A stretch of 6,440 nt of DNA, taken from positions 1-6,440 of the forward strand of contig JAEWAD010000279.1 in the NCBI GenBank assembly GCA_023391905.1. Reading direction: 5' to 3'. The translations under genes were made by a program, and so were the position numbers. Position 1 is the stretch's first letter; the number at the start of each line of letters is the position of its first letter. Positions 6,191 to 6,440 of this stretch are shown piece after piece. The stretch comes from Pseudomonadota bacterium (lineage in GTDB: Bacteria; Pseudomonadota; Alphaproteobacteria; Rhizobiales; Kaistiaceae). The notes below the pieces were generated by a model, which saw only the letters and a program-made list of their open reading frames with translations, had not been told where the DNA came from and did not search any database.

Positions 6191-6440
6191 CCGACCCGCT
6201 CCATCAGATCGCCAAGGCCTTCGGTCGACACGCGCGCGACGGCGTCTGTCGCGACGAAATGGCCGCGCCGATGCACAGGCGCCTCGATCGGATCGGCCGG
6301 ATCGAACGGCGACATGACGTAGCCGCCCGGCTGCGGCGCGTCGGGATATTGCAGCCCCATGAGGCGGATCGCGGCCTTCACCGGCGCGGCGCCGTAGTAG
6401 GAAAGGTAGAGGACGACGCAGACCGCCTGGACGTCGGACG
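6187..6440 (-). CDS. Unrecognised protein, C-terminal end (partial), coupled to the GMC gene
   Basis: The minus-strand frame is open from the right edge (first whole codon at 6438-6436) to TGA at 6189-6187, giving 83 residues; the start lies outside the window. It opens with a short hydrophobic stretch (AVCVVLYLSYYG), followed by KAAIRLMGL, a proline-rich turn PDAPQPGGYV and a polar tail containing FDPADP. No domain is recognised with confidence. An internal GTG at 6381-6379 could be mistaken for a start, but the frame continues upstream without a stop. The four-base ATGA overlap with the GMC gene points to translational coupling, so the product may be a partner of that enzyme. Many GMC dehydrogenases have a small gluconate-2-dehydrogenase subunit 3-type partner, often carrying the Tat signal for the complex, but I cannot confirm that family from this fragment. 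Confidence 0.7.
   Translation of the reverse strand, partial: SDVQAVCVVLYLSYYGAAPVKAAIRLMGLQYPDAPQPGGYVMSPFDPADPIEAPVHRRGHFVATDAVARVSTEGLGDLMERVG

Overview
The window looks like chromosomal DNA from an alphaproteobacterium, most likely a Hyphomicrobiales (Rhizobiales)-type soil or plant-associated heterotroph. The basis is the strongly GC-biased third codon positions, the dense gene packing, and the style of the proteins: a ribose-type ABC transporter with a LacI/GntR-like regulator beside FAD-dependent oxidoreductases and a RhaM-type mutarotase. I infer this by eye; no taxonomic marker gene is present. I see no tRNA, rRNA, mobile element, CRISPR array or integration site.

The plus strand (1-2669) carries the 3' end of a ribose/xylose-type ABC permease (1-282). 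A periplasmic sugar-binding protein follows after 30 bases (313-1422). After a 188-base gap with a hairpin and a palindrome comes a LacI-family regulator (1611-2669). The minus strand (6440-2746) carries a tight operon read towards it. It holds the C-terminal end of an unrecognised protein running off the right edge (6440-6187), a GMC-family flavoprotein with a four-cysteine ferredoxin-like motif (6190-4544, ATGA overlap), an FAD-linked 2-hydroxyacid-type oxidase/dehydrogenase (about 4507-3116), and a 104-residue L-rhamnose mutarotase-family protein (3060-2746). The two transcription units converge at 2670-2745, where two hairpins could end transcription in both directions.

Read together, the locus looks like a catabolic module for a sugar or sugar derivative. 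The ABC transporter imports it, the LacI protein senses it or an intermediate, the mutarotase interconverts its anomers, and two flavoenzymes carry out oxidations. No isomerase, kinase or aldolase of the phosphorylating rhamnose pathway is visible in this window, so an oxidative route is the more natural reading. The substrate cannot be settled from this sequence alone. The most interesting points are the Fe-S-like motif in the GMC enzyme, the unidentified protein translationally coupled to it, and the pairing of a mutarotase with two flavin oxidoreductases.
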